A stretch of 32,922 nucleotides of DNA from Verrucomicrobiota bacterium (GCA_005887825.1 VBQC01000177.1:1-32922); one strand, 5' to 3'; shown: positions 17,678 through 27,603, counted from the first letter of the stretch. Made by a program: numbers and translations. The notes: generated from the sequence alone by a model not told the origin.

Positions 17678-18835
17678 CTACAACATCATTCCGAGATAAA
17701 TATCTTCTAAGCGTCGCGCTTGGGCGCTTAGATCGAACCTTTCTCGAACGACGTCCGCGCCTGCACGTGCGACCCGCGAGAGAAAACCGGGATCTTGCAC
17801 TGCGTTGAGCAAGGCGCACGCTAGTTCATCAGTACTGCGCTCGGGCACCAGCACGCCGCTCACGCCGTTCTCGATTGCTTCGGGAATTCCGCCATGCTGA
17901 GTCGCGAAAACTGGCAGGCCACTCGCCATCGCTTCGAGCATTGAATTTGGAATCCCCTCCTGATTTCCGTCAGGACCTGTTTCACTCGGGTGCAGGAAAA
18001 TGTGCGACGCATAACAAATGTCGCGCAGCTGCTCCTGTGAAATGAAACCGGTGAACAAAACACGATCATCGATCTTCAGGTCGCGCGCCAAATTTTGAAG
18101 TTCACTGAGCAATGGCCCCTCTCCGGCGATGGTTAGTGTCGCGTTTGGATATTGTCTCAAGAAACTCGCGAAGGCGCGGAGCGTGACGGGAAGACCTTTT
18201 TTGTCGATCAAACGGCACGCTTGCACGAAGCGCCATTCGGTCGCCGCGGCGACAAAGTTTCGTTCGCGAAACGGAAATTCGTGGAGTGGAATCCCCGTTC
18301 GCTGGACGTCGATCTTTTTTTCGTCGCAACCAAGATCGACAATCGCGCGCCGCAACGATTCGGAGCGAACGAGAACGAGCTTTACCGCGTCGAGCATCTG
18401 CCTGGTGGCCTCTCGATACGCAGGCTTGTTCATGTCCACCATCACATCCGCGCCGTGAAAGGAAACAATCGAAGGATTTTCCCATGCCCGAATTAGCGGA
18501 AGGAGATGCACCGCGATTTGGCCGAAGTAAATGTGCAAAAGCTGCGCGTTCCTTTTTTCTAGAACCTTTATTAGCACGCGTAATTCGCTGACCGAGATCT
18601 GCCACGGCTTATCGCAGACCTGGCGAAACCAGAAGCGGCGCAGAAAATGCAGCGCCGGTTTTGGGACGATGTCGATCTTACCGAATGGGAAGCCGCCCGA
18701 ATTTTCGCGTTTTTGAGCGACGACAACGGGCGAGACACGCTCGAGCGCGATTATTTGCCGGTAAACGTGCAGCATCTCCGGTTTCAGGAACGTCGCGCAA
18801 TAACAGGCGACGACCGGGAGGGCCGTTCCTGTCAT
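17678..18835 (-). CDS. Group 1 (GT4-like) glycosyltransferase
   Basis: RFVQACRLIDKKGLPVTLRAFA, LTIAGEGPLLSEL, SEQ-type LHPSETGPDGNQEGIPNSMLEAMASGLPVFATQHGGIPEAI. Start trimmed to MTGTALPVVACYC because the upstream 22 codons lie in an interspersed repeat. Confidence 0.88.
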   Translation of the reverse strand: MTGTALPVVACYCATFLKPEMLHVYRQIIALERVSPVVVAQKRENSGGFPFGKIDIVPKPALHFLRRFWFRQVCDKPWQISVSELRVLIKVLEKRNAQLLHIYFGQIAVHLLPLIRAWENPSIVSFHGADVMVDMNKPAYREATRQMLDAVKLVLVRSESLRRAIVDLGCDEKKIDVQRTGIPLHEFPFRERNFVAAATEWRFVQACRLIDKKGLPVTLRAFASFLRQYPNATLTIAGEGPLLSELQNLARDLKIDDRVLFTGFISQEQLRDICYASHIFLHPSETGPDGNQEGIPNSMLEAMASGLPVFATQHGGIPEAIENGVSGVLVPERSTDELACALLNAVQDPGFLSRVARAGADVVRERFDLSAQARRLEDIYLGMML

Positions 18836-18915
18836 GTCGAGCGGAGTCTCCCCTTGCTGTGGATTCGCTGTTCCTCTTTTAACAGTAAGAGATTGCTCCA
18901 CTTCGGTCGGAATGA
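18832..18915. repeat. Interspersed repeat (tgtcatgtcgagcggag...cttcggtcggaatgaca)
   Basis: Same gtcat..gagcg-type ends as 2783-2860 and 25000-25125. Confidence 0.55.
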
Positions 18916-18982
18916 CAGAAAAACTGAGCGCGAGGATACGCGCCAGTACCCTTCCTTCAAACGCCTTCGAATTTCGAATTTA

Positions 18983-19282
18983 TCAAAAGAGGATTTCGAA
19001 GAGCTTAATACCCTTCCATTTTCCCGGGATGTTCGGGTCGAACGACGTGCTGTCCACCCAAGTGCCGTATCGGGCGGGTGCCCACGGATTGAGCATCTGG
19101 AACGGGTTACGACCGTCGCTAAATGCTCGCGGAACCACCCCCTGCACCGCAGCGCGCTCTGAAATCGGCGGCGGTGTGGGCATTGCTCTCACCGGTTTTT
19201 GTGGTCCGATCGGCGCCCTGAATGTTTGCGCCGAAGCGCTTGCAGCCAGCGCAGCGAGGATCGCGATCATTAATGTTTTCAT
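18983..19282 (-). CDS. Small secreted hypothetical protein
   Basis: MKTLMIAILAALAASASAQTF signal peptide; ATG complement at 19280-19282. Confidence 0.6.
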   Translation of the reverse strand: MKTLMIAILAALAASASAQTFRAPIGPQKPVRAMPTPPPISERAAVQGVVPRAFSDGRNPFQMLNPWAPARYGTWVDSTSFDPNIPGKWKGIKLFEILF

Positions 19283-19352
19283 GTTTTTCCTTTCTTGCGA
19301 GTGCGTGCAAGTTTCTTGCCCGTCACAACGCCTACCCACATTATATACTTCG

Positions 19353-20324
19353 ATGGACTACCTTGAAAAGGCCGCACGTGTGTTGGATATAGAAATTTTT
19401 GAGCTTAAGCGGCTCCGCGACCGTTTGAGCCAAAATTTTTCCCGTGCTGTCGAACTTATCAAAGACGCGATCGATGCGCGCAGCAAAGTGGTCGTGGTCG
19501 GCGTGGGCAAGTCCGGGCATATCGGCGCAAAAATTGCCGCCACCCTCACCAGCACAGGATCGCCGGCCGTCGTGCTCGATTCCTCAAACGCTTTGCATGG
19601 CGATCTTGGCATGATCGCCGATGGCGACGTCGTGCTTGCCTTGAGCGCGAGTGGCGAGACGGAGGAATTGCTCCGGATCCTGCCCGCAATCGCCCGGTTC
19701 CAAGTCAGGATCATCGCCATGTGCGGCGATCCAAAATCGGCCCTCGCCCAAAACGCGCATCTGCTTCTCGATGTAAACATCGAACAGGAAGCCTGTCCGC
19801 TGAATCTCGCGCCGACTTCGAGCACCACGGTGATGCTGGCCCTGGGCGACGCGCTGGCGATGGTGTTGCTTGAGGCGCGTGGGTTTAACAAGGAAGATTT
19901 TGCGAAGTTTCATCCCGCCGGCTTGATCGGCCGAAGTCTCCTGATGCGTGTCCATCAAATCATGCGACCGCCGGAAGCGATGGCCATCGTTTCAACCGAT
20001 ACGCCAATACGCGATGTGCTCAAAGCAATGACCAGTGTCCGGGCCGGCGCTGCTCTCGTGGCGGGCGAAGATCGACAGTTACAGGGAATTTTCACACACG
20101 GAGATTTCGTGCGGCATTTTCAATCCGACTCAAAGATCGGCGAACGGTTGGTGGCAGATTTGATGACGCTGAACCCAGTCACGGTGCACAAAGACAAACT
20201 CGCAGTTGAAGTTCTGAATCTGCTCGAACGCCATCGCATTGACGACCTGGTCGTGGTCGATGACAACAACGTGCCCGTGGGCATCGTCGATTCGCAAGAT
20301 TTAACCCGGTTGAAATTGCTCTAA
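19353..20324 (+). CDS. kdsD: Arabinose-5-phosphate isomerase (SIS plus CBS domains)
   Basis: VVVVGVGKSGHIGAKIAATLTSTGSPAV, ALSASGETEELL, FAKFHPAGLIGRSLLMRV, two CBS repeats. The listed ORF start at 18834 is too far upstream. Confidence 0.92.
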   Translation: MDYLEKAARVLDIEIFELKRLRDRLSQNFSRAVELIKDAIDARSKVVVVGVGKSGHIGAKIAATLTSTGSPAVVLDSSNALHGDLGMIADGDVVLALSASGETEELLRILPAIARFQVRIIAMCGDPKSALAQNAHLLLDVNIEQEACPLNLAPTSSTTVMLALGDALAMVLLEARGFNKEDFAKFHPAGLIGRSLLMRVHQIMRPPEAMAIVSTDTPIRDVLKAMTSVRAGAALVAGEDRQLQGIFTHGDFVRHFQSDSKIGERLVADLMTLNPVTVHKDKLAVEVLNLLERHRIDDLVVVDDNNVPVGIVDSQDLTRLKLL

Positions 20325-20377
20325 TCGAGGCCGCGGTGGTCTTGCACGCGGCCAGGGTGCTGGTTGCGGTTCTGATT

Positions 20378-20419
20378 GCGAGGACGCAATCGCCAGCACG
20401 CGAGACGCGTGCGCTACCC
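20378..20419. repeat. Partial copy of the 10809-10959 element (right end)
   Basis: gcgaggacgcaatcgccagcacgcgagacgcgtgcgctaccc matches 10918-10959 at 38/42 positions. Confidence 0.8.
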
Positions 20420-20483
20420 AAAGATTTGCGTTACCGCGCAGCACGTGCAAAAGTCCGCGCTCCCCGGACTTAACGATTCAACC

Positions 20484-21041
20484 ATGCCAGCGGCAAACGA
20501 TCTTCGCAAAGGAATGGCAATTAAATACAATGGCAATCCCGCCATTGTATTGGAAGTCCATCATCGCACGCCCGGAAATTTGCGCGCGTTCGTCCAGGCG
20601 ATCATCCGCTACATTAACACCGGCAAGAGCGCCGATGTCCGCTTCGGGTCGACGGATAAGGTGGAGCTGGTCGAAATTGAGCGAAAGAACCTTGAGTTCA
20701 GTTACAAGGATCGCAACGGATATCATTTCATGGACCCGGAGACGTACGACACAATCACGTTGCAGGAAAATCTGATTGGCGACGCCAAAGATTATCTGGT
20801 GGAAAATCTTGCCGTGCAGGTTCTCTACGCTGAGGGCAAACCGGTGGAGGTTGAGTTGCCTGCCTCCGTCAGTTTGAAGGTCGTTGAATCACCGGAAGGC
20901 CTGCGCGGCGACACCGCCAGCAACGTCACTAAGCCTGCCGTGCTCGAGACGGGAAAAACAATCAACGTCCCGCTCTTCATTAAAGAAGGCGAAAACATCA
21001 AGATCGACACCCGCAGTGGCGCCTACATGGGCCGGGCGTGA
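20484..21041 (+). CDS. efp: Elongation factor P
   Basis: MPAANDLRKGMAIKYNGNPAIVLEVHHRTPGNLRAFVQ, YHFMDPETYDTITL, GDTASNVTKPAVLETGKTINVPLFIKEGENIKIDTRSGAYMGRA; ATG at 20484 preferred over 20376. Confidence 0.94.
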   Translation: MPAANDLRKGMAIKYNGNPAIVLEVHHRTPGNLRAFVQAIIRYINTGKSADVRFGSTDKVELVEIERKNLEFSYKDRNGYHFMDPETYDTITLQENLIGDAKDYLVENLAVQVLYAEGKPVEVELPASVSLKVVESPEGLRGDTASNVTKPAVLETGKTINVPLFIKEGENIKIDTRSGAYMGRA

Positions 21042-21059
21042 TTCTGTAATATTGAGGAG

Positions 21060-21115
21060 CACAGGCCGCTGGCCTGTTGGTTTCGGCGGCTCCGCCGAAA
21101 CAATCTTTATTCGGC
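21060..21115. repeat. Interspersed repeat downstream of efp with two dyads
   Basis: acaggccgctggcctgt and gtttcggcggctccgccgaaac; the second plus caatctttat is closely similar to 10833-10863. Confidence 0.65.
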
Positions 21116-21280
21116 GTGGGAAATGATTATGAGCAGCGTGATGCTCGCGGCCCCGAAAAATCCGCAAAGCCCGGCTTCGCCAGCAAGCGTGCGCTCCCCG
21201 AAAAATCCGCGCCCTTCGCATAATCCGCGCGGTTCCGTCTTGCTATTATCCACGTACATCTGCGTAATCTCCGGATAATT

Positions 21281-22078
21281 TTGGCTACGACCAAGCGAAG
21301 ACCGGCAAACAAAAAGCATAGACCGAACCGTGGCAGAAAGGTCGTCCGGAGTGTCGCGCGGGCTACACGATTCGTTCCGACGTCCGATCCGCTCATGGTC
21401 CCCACACGCTGGGTAAAGTTTGTTTTTGCGATTTTTCTGCTGCCGGTCTGCGCAATTCTTAGTCAGACATTTTTCACTGTCTTTGCGCGCGCGACCGTGA
21501 CGCAACAGCTTTGGGCTGGCGAGGAGTTTTGGTTCTTCTCGTTGGGCGCAGTTCTCTGGCTGATCGCCTTCCTCGGCTTGCCTCGCCCAATCGTAATGTA
21601 TGTCTTCGGACACGAACTCACCCACGCCCTGTGGGTTCTGTTAATGGGAGGACAGATCAGCCAGTTTCGTGTTGGTCGCGACGGCGGACACGTCGTCACG
21701 AACAAGACAAATTTCTGGATCGCACTGGCGCCTTATTTTTTTCCCCTCTACAGCATTCTGGCGATCGCCACGTATGGCGCGCTTAACCTCTTTATGAATG
21801 TGCAGCCGTATGGGCGCCTGCTGTATGCCGTGATCGGCGCCACCTGGGCGTTCCATTTCACGTTCACCTGCTGGATGATCCCGAAAAATCAGACCGACCT
21901 GAGCGATCAAGGCACATTCTTCTCGCTCGTGGTCATCTATTTGATGAACCTGCTGTTGCTCAGCGTGATGCTGATTCTTGCCTCGCGACAAATCACCTTT
22001 GCGGGGTTCGGCGCGGACTTGCTGACAAATCTTAGCAACTTCTCGCAGTGGGTTGTCGAGCTCTTGGAGCGACTGTGA
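21281..22078 (+). CDS. Membrane protein with HExxH motif, M50-like
   Basis: YVFGHELTHALWVLLMGG (HELTH at 21611-21625) and several hydrophobic segments. Confidence 0.6.
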   Translation: MATTKRRPANKKHRPNRGRKVVRSVARATRFVPTSDPLMVPTRWVKFVFAIFLLPVCAILSQTFFTVFARATVTQQLWAGEEFWFFSLGAVLWLIAFLGLPRPIVMYVFGHELTHALWVLLMGGQISQFRVGRDGGHVVTNKTNFWIALAPYFFPLYSILAIATYGALNLFMNVQPYGRLLYAVIGATWAFHFTFTCWMIPKNQTDLSDQGTFFSLVVIYLMNLLLLSVMLILASRQITFAGFGADLLTNLSNFSQWVVELLERL

Positions 22079-22142
22079 ATGAAGCCAGAGCCTCTGGCTT
22101 GCGCGTCTCAAGCAAAGCGCAAGCGGGACGCTCGCGCCAACT

Positions 22143-24998
22143 TTACAGGTTCGTAATCACTGCGAATGGCAAAATGGACATCGCGTCGCTTATCGAAACT
22201 TTTCGGCCGTGGTGATGAATCGGACGACAGGTAAATAGATCGTGCGCGCCATCGAGCGAAAGCGTTTCGGGAAATTCGACTGTGGTGTCTTTCCACGGCT
22301 CACCAGTCGGCGGAAAACCGATGTGCGAGGACAGACGCGGCGCGACGACCACGATCCATTTGCCTGCCAATTCGCGGACGAAACTGACGCAGCACTCCGC
22401 AAATGTTCCGTTCGCGCCAAGCGGCAAATATTCTCCACGGTGGAAAAGATCGGCATGTTCGCGTCGGAATTGCAGAACTCGCTGGGTTAAAAACATTTTG
22501 ATGCGGCCATCCGGCCAACTCCGTATCAGTTCGTCGGGAGTCGCCGCAGGCAATGCTTCGAGCAGTTCGCGACGCCGTTTGTAATCGACCGGACGCCGAT
22601 TGTCAGGATCGACCAGACTGTAATCCAAAATCTCGTTACCCTGATAAATGTCGGGCACGCCTGGCGACGTCAGCTTGAGCAGCGTTTGCGTGAGCGAATT
22701 GATCACTCCCAGACGCGCAATCTCCTGCACAACCGGGAGGAAAACCGGAAGGAATTTATTTCGCGGCGACGGATCCAAGATTTTCGCGATAAAATCGCGC
22801 ATCGCCGCGTCCCATTCTTCGTTTGGTTGGATCCAGCTCGTATTAAGCTTCGCTTCATGGAGCGCTTTGCCCATGTAAACTTGAATCCGCCCGATGTACT
22901 CCGCTGTTGCCGCTCCCTCGGGCTCGCCCGAGTCCTGGATTGGCCAGGTTCCAAGCAACGTTTGGTAGAGTAAGTATTCCTCATTCGGGTCCGGCGCTTC
23001 CGCGTCGTTAATAGTCCGCTTCCAGCGGCGATTGCTCGCTCGCCAGCGTCGCAACGACTGTCGCCAAAGCTCCGGGATTTCGGAGATGGCAACGATCCGC
23101 GCGCGCGCATCTTCGCTGCGTTTAGTGTCGTGCGTCGAGGTCGCGAGCAAGGTCGCGGGCCAATTGCGTTGTCGATCGAGATTACGTTCGTGAAAGGCCT
23201 CAACGCTTAATCCGAACTGCTGCGGCTCGCCACCAACTTCATTTAATGCGGCCAGCCGGTTGTAAATGTAAAATACAGTGTCCTCCAGCCCCTTGGCCAT
23301 GATTGGCCCCGTGGTTTGCTGAAACTTGAGAACGAAATGTGTGTGTGCGGCGCGTGCTTCGGCACCGAGGTTTTCCGGAAACCGGAAAAGCAAGACGTCG
23401 CGGAGAAAATTGAAAATCGATTCTTCGATTGCCGGGTTTCGGCGCTTGGCTGCGGCGATTGCACGCTCGACTACTTGCCGGTCTTCGTCGCTCACCGGCC
23501 GGCCGGGGGCAAGATAAGTCCGATAAACGGGAAAACAGGCGATCGTCTCGCGGACAGCGCGAGCAAGCGCCTCGAGTGTGAAGTCGCGATACCATCGGTT
23601 TTGCTCGGAAAGCCGATCGACCATGTTGCCTAGGACATCGACATCGTTGGCGAGCGCCAGTTTCATTACTTGCAGCTTTTTCGCATACAGCAGATGCCCA
23701 AAAGGCATGGAGTGACCGATGAACCGATGGAATGTTTTTGTGATCGCTGTCTCGGCAGACGAATCGACCAGTAGCTGCGCGGCTTGACTCCCAAAATCGT
23801 AGCCGGTGGTGCCGTGCACCAGCCAATCCTTCCGCAGCGTTTCGGCGCCGGTGAGAATTTTTTCCGCGACCATGTAAATGGCGCGTCCATCCTGCGGCAG
23901 CGGGATCGCCAGCGCTTTCGCGCAGCGTTGCTGAAGCTTTTCGAAATACTCGCGCGGTAAATAAAGACCATCCGGATGATCAATGCGGAGACCCGTTACC
24001 GCGCCAGTACGCACGAGATCAATAACCAGCCGGTGAACGGCGTCGAAAACCTTTGGCAATTCTACCCGGATCGCCGCCAGATCGTTCACATCAAAAAAGC
24101 GGCGATAATTAATTTCTTCGGCCGCGACCCGCCAGTAAGCGAGCCGGTACGACTGCGCATTAAGCAATTCATCAAGCGCGTCGAAGCTGCGCGCGTCGCC
24201 CGGCTCGCCGTTGATCCGGGCCAATGCCTTTTCGATTGCCTGTTGCACCTGCGGCGCCTCGGCACAACGCCGTTCGAGACGTCGCTTGATAATTTCCTTC
24301 TCGCGGATGCGCTCCGCGATCCGCTTCGTGTCGGTTTCAGTGCGCTTGGGTAAATATTCGAGCGCGGTCAGAATGCTTTGCAATTCCGCGTAGAAATCTT
24401 CGTCCTTATGGTCAGCGAGATTTTGCAGCGCGATTTCGAGAGCGTAACGATACGTGCCCGGCGCGATGGGCAGCCTGCGGCTGCCGTACAGAAGATAAAA
24501 CGTGCCCTCCTCGAAACGCACCTGCAGCTCACCGCGCTCAAGGACACGTCCATACTGGTCACTAAGGATAGGCAACAGGACCTTGTCGTGCAGATCCGAT
24601 TTCAGCGGATGCCAGTCGATATCGAAATAGGGCGCATATCTGGAGCTCGGCCCATTTTCGAGCACATCCATCCACCATTCATTGAGCGGCTCCGCGATCC
24701 CGACATGGTTCGGTACGAAATCGAGCACCTGGCCCATCGAGTGCGCATGCAGGTTCGCAATCCAGGAGTCGTAATCCTCCCGCGAGCCGATCGGAGGGTT
24801 GAGTTTATTGTGATCGGTAATGTCGTAGCCATGGAGGCTCTCCGCGCTCGCTTGGAAATAAGGCGAGGCATAAGCATCGGTCACGCCCAGCGTATGCAGA
24901 TACGGCACAATCTCGCGCGCCTGAGCAAAGGTGAACCAGCGATTGAACTGCAATCGGTAAGTTGAACTGGGAATGCGCGGATGTTTTTCGTCTGTCAT
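22143..24998 (-). CDS. treY: Maltooligosyl trehalose synthase
   Basis: [88 protein letters not shown]. Start trimmed to [17 protein letters not shown]. Confidence 0.93.
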   Translation of the reverse strand: MTDEKHPRIPSSTYRLQFNRWFTFAQAREIVPYLHTLGVTDAYASPYFQASAESLHGYDITDHNKLNPPIGSREDYDSWIANLHAHSMGQVLDFVPNHVGIAEPLNEWWMDVLENGPSSRYAPYFDIDWHPLKSDLHDKVLLPILSDQYGRVLERGELQVRFEEGTFYLLYGSRRLPIAPGTYRYALEIALQNLADHKDEDFYAELQSILTALEYLPKRTETDTKRIAERIREKEIIKRRLERRCAEAPQVQQAIEKALARINGEPGDARSFDALDELLNAQSYRLAYWRVAAEEINYRRFFDVNDLAAIRVELPKVFDAVHRLVIDLVRTGAVTGLRIDHPDGLYLPREYFEKLQQRCAKALAIPLPQDGRAIYMVAEKILTGAETLRKDWLVHGTTGYDFGSQAAQLLVDSSAETAITKTFHRFIGHSMPFGHLLYAKKLQVMKLALANDVDVLGNMVDRLSEQNRWYRDFTLEALARAVRETIACFPVYRTYLAPGRPVSDEDRQVVERAIAAAKRRNPAIEESIFNFLRDVLLFRFPENLGAEARAAHTHFVLKFQQTTGPIMAKGLEDTVFYIYNRLAALNEVGGEPQQFGLSVEAFHERNLDRQRNWPATLLATSTHDTKRSEDARARIVAISEIPELWRQSLRRWRASNRRWKRTINDAEAPDPNEEYLLYQTLLGTWPIQDSGEPEGAATAEYIGRIQVYMGKALHEAKLNTSWIQPNEEWDAAMRDFIAKILDPSPRNKFLPVFLPVVQEIARLGVINSLTQTLLKLTSPGVPDIYQGNEILDYSLVDPDNRRPVDYKRRRELLEALPAATPDELIRSWPDGRIKMFLTQRVLQFRREHADLFHRGEYLPLGANGTFAECCVSFVRELAGKWIVVVAPRLSSHIGFPPTGEPWKDTTVEFPETLSLDGAHDLFTCRPIHHHGRKVSISDAMSILPFAVITNL

Positions 24999-24999
24999 G

Positions 25000-25125
25000 T
25001 CCTTGTCATTCCGGGCGAAAGTCTCGCCCTGAGCGTAGTCGAATGGGTCGAAGAATCTCTTGTTGTTTTCATCGCGGGAACCAGAAAACGAGAGATGTCT
25101 CGACTCCGCTCGACATGACAAAAGC
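25000..25125. repeat. Interspersed repeat between argS and treY
   Basis: tgtccttgtcattccgggcgaaa...tcgactccgctcgacatgaca; similar ends to 18832-18915. Confidence 0.6.
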
Positions 25126-26832
25126 TTACATCTTTTCCGGCACTTTGATTCCCAGAAGATCGAGACCGCGCTCCAACACTCGCCCGCTTAGATCGCACAA
25201 TGCCAGGCGCGAACTGCGTGCCGGCTCTTCCGATTTCAAGACCGGACAGGCTTCATAAAATGTGTGAAAGCTGTTTGCCAACTCAAACAGATAATTTGCC
25301 AGAATGTTTGGGCGAAAATTGTTCAGTACCTGTGGGACGATTTCCGCAAACTGACAAAGACGTTTTGCGAGATTGATTTCAGCGGGATCATCGAGGGCTA
25401 ACCGGTCGATTTTCGACGCGGATTCGCCTGCTTTACGAAAAATGGAACGAATTCGCACATAAGCATTCTGCAGATATGGCGCTGTGTTTCCTTGCAGAGA
25501 GAGCATCTTTTCCCAGGAAAAAACGTAATCCGTCATCCGATATTGTGAGAGATCGAAGTACTTGACCGCGCCGATTCCGATCTTCTCTGCAATGTCGATC
25601 CTGTCGTCCTCACCCAGGTCCGGATTTTTTTCCTCGATGATATTCCGCGCACGCCTGCACGCTTCATCGAGAAGGTCGCGCAACGGCACGTTCTCGCCGG
25701 AGCGCGTCTTCATCAGCTTGCGGTCCTCACCCAGGATGCTGCCAAAAGTGATATGGCGGAGATCGGCCGTGTAACCTTCGCGCCGCGCAATCTCGAAAAT
25801 TTGTCTAAAATGCAAAATTTGCGGCGCGCCGACCACGTACCAAATCGCATCGGCTCTCAAATCGTTGATGCGATAATCAACTGTGGCGAGATCTGTCGTT
25901 GCGTAATTAAATCCGCCGTCTCGCTTGCGAATGATGCATGGTTTATCGGCCAGTTCCGGAATATCGCGAAAGAAAACGCAGACCGCGCCTTCGCTGATTT
26001 CCGCGGTCCCAGACTTGAGTAAGCGCTCGACCACGCCGGGCAGGCGATCGTTATAAAAGCTTTCACCGCATTGGATGTCGTAATGGACATCAAGCAATTT
26101 GTAGACGTGGTCGAAATCCTGCATTGAGAACGCGACGCATTCGTTCCAGATATCGGTGTTTTCCTTGTCGCCCGCTTGCAGCTTTACCAACTCCTGACGA
26201 CAGGCTTCACGAACTTGCGGATCGGTTGCCGCTCTTTGGTTTGTCTCCTTGTAGATGCGAACAATCTCGGCGAGTGGATTGCGCTGGAGAGCTTGTCGAT
26301 CCAGCAGATTTTTCCAGCCGTAAATCACCATGCCAAACTGCGTGCCCCAGTCGCCGATGTGATTGTCTCGGATCACTTCATGCCCGAGAAACTGCGCGAT
26401 GCGCGCCAGCGCGTCGCCAAGCACCGTGCTGCGGATGTGACCGACGTGCATCGGCTTGGCCACGTTGGGCGATCCAAAATCGATTACGATCCTCCTCGTC
26501 GATTTTGCCTGTGCAACACCGAGACGTTCGTCTCGCAGGACTTCGCCCGCTTTTCTTTCGACTGCGTCGGCACGCAATGTGAAGTTGATGAAACCTGCGC
26601 CCGCAACCACTGGCGGTTCGCAAAGATCGCCAACATCAAGCTGCGCAAGAATTTTCTCCGCGAGATCCCTTGGATTTTCACCGCGTTGTTTGCCAAGCAC
26701 GAGAGCGGCGTTCGTCTGATAATCGCCGAAACGGGAATCGGTCGCGGGCGTAAGTTCGCCCGCATTCGGCAGTCCGGCCTTTGCCAGCGCTTGCGAAAAC
26801 TTCTTTGCGAGAAGTGATTGGAACGTTTCCAT
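25126..26832 (-). CDS. argS: Arginyl-tRNA synthetase
   Basis: DFGSPNVAKPMHVGHIRSTVLGDALARI, DNHIGDWGTQFGMVIYG, LMKTRSGENVPLRDLLDEA, APYLQNAYVRIRSI. Confidence 0.95.
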   Translation of the reverse strand: METFQSLLAKKFSQALAKAGLPNAGELTPATDSRFGDYQTNAALVLGKQRGENPRDLAEKILAQLDVGDLCEPPVVAGAGFINFTLRADAVERKAGEVLRDERLGVAQAKSTRRIVIDFGSPNVAKPMHVGHIRSTVLGDALARIAQFLGHEVIRDNHIGDWGTQFGMVIYGWKNLLDRQALQRNPLAEIVRIYKETNQRAATDPQVREACRQELVKLQAGDKENTDIWNECVAFSMQDFDHVYKLLDVHYDIQCGESFYNDRLPGVVERLLKSGTAEISEGAVCVFFRDIPELADKPCIIRKRDGGFNYATTDLATVDYRINDLRADAIWYVVGAPQILHFRQIFEIARREGYTADLRHITFGSILGEDRKLMKTRSGENVPLRDLLDEACRRARNIIEEKNPDLGEDDRIDIAEKIGIGAVKYFDLSQYRMTDYVFSWEKMLSLQGNTAPYLQNAYVRIRSIFRKAGESASKIDRLALDDPAEINLAKRLCQFAEIVPQVLNNFRPNILANYLFELANSFHTFYEACPVLKSEEPARSSRLALCDLSGRVLERGLDLLGIKVPEKM

Positions 26833-26852
26833 GATTCTTTTAGGCCACAGAC

Positions 26853-26997
26853 TGTAGCCGCTTAGTTGTGCGAAGCGAAGGTGGATTAAGCAGCCCCTTG
26901 CTCGATGTTAAATTAGCGGCGAAGCCGCATTTATTTGGCATCGGCCGCGGAGCGGTCGATCCACTTGGCTACAACTAGCGCGAGAGCGCCCGCTACA
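26853..26997. repeat. Intergenic structured element with TGTAGCCG...CCCGCTACA ends
   Basis: Internal agcggcgaagccgc and gcgcgagagcgc dyads; ends resemble 796-877. Confidence 0.5.
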
Positions 26998-27460
26998 CCT
27001 TTTGCGAGCGATCGCGAAAGATCGACAAAATCTCGTCGGCCGAATTCGCCTCGGCCAGGCTCTCACGGACGCTGCGATCATTCAAAAATTTGGCGATCGA
27101 TGCAAGCGTGCGCAGGTGCGTCTGAAATTGATTTTTGGGCACAATGAAAAGAACAACGAACTTCACCGGTGCGTTGTCCAGCGCATCGAATTCAATTCCG
27201 CCGGGGGATCTTCCAAATGCGGCCACGACTTCGTCGAGGCGGTCAGAGGAGCAGTGCGGAATGGCGATTCCGAATCCGATGCCAGTGCTCATGGTTTCCT
27301 CGCGCTGTTTGAGCGAAGCCAGAATGCTGTCGCGGTCTGCGGGTTTGACTTTACCCAGGTTGACCAGCAGATCGATCAATTCGACGATGGCCGGCCAACG
27401 CTCAGTTGCCTTCATCTCCGGAACGATTTGCTCGGCAGAAAGTAGATTGGCCAAGGACAT
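26993..27460 (-). CDS. PTS EIIA component (PtsN / fructose type)
   Basis: EETMSTGIGFGIAIPHCSSDRLDEVVAAFGRSPGGIEFDALDNAPVKFVVLFIVP; phospho-His context IPH. Confidence 0.88.
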   Translation of the reverse strand: MSLANLLSAEQIVPEMKATERWPAIVELIDLLVNLGKVKPADRDSILASLKQREETMSTGIGFGIAIPHCSSDRLDEVVAAFGRSPGGIEFDALDNAPVKFVVLFIVPKNQFQTHLRTLASIAKFLNDRSVRESLAEANSADEILSIFRDRSQKV

Positions 27461-27505
27461 GATTTCCCTTTGTACGGGAGCGCAAGCTTAGCGGGAGCGC
27501 TTGGG

Positions 27506-27544
27506 TTGACAAGTCCGTTTTGGGATAGCGGATCAAGAACGGAC
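27506..27544. promoter_or_regulatory. Candidate regulatory dyad in divergent promoter region
   Basis: TTGACA at 27506-27511 and inverted repeat GTCCGTT (27513-27519) / AACGGAC (27538-27544); no clear -10 box. Confidence 0.3.
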
Positions 27545-27603
27545 GTTGCGACATGCGCTTCGTTCTGCGAAGTTTGTGTCGAGTTAGCAAGGACCGGTGA
27601 ATT

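Noticed and set aside
18834-19352. Long N-terminal extension of the kdsD ORF
   Set aside because: Covers an interspersed repeat and runs antisense to a secreted-protein gene; KdsD homology begins at MDYLEKAARVLDIE (19353).
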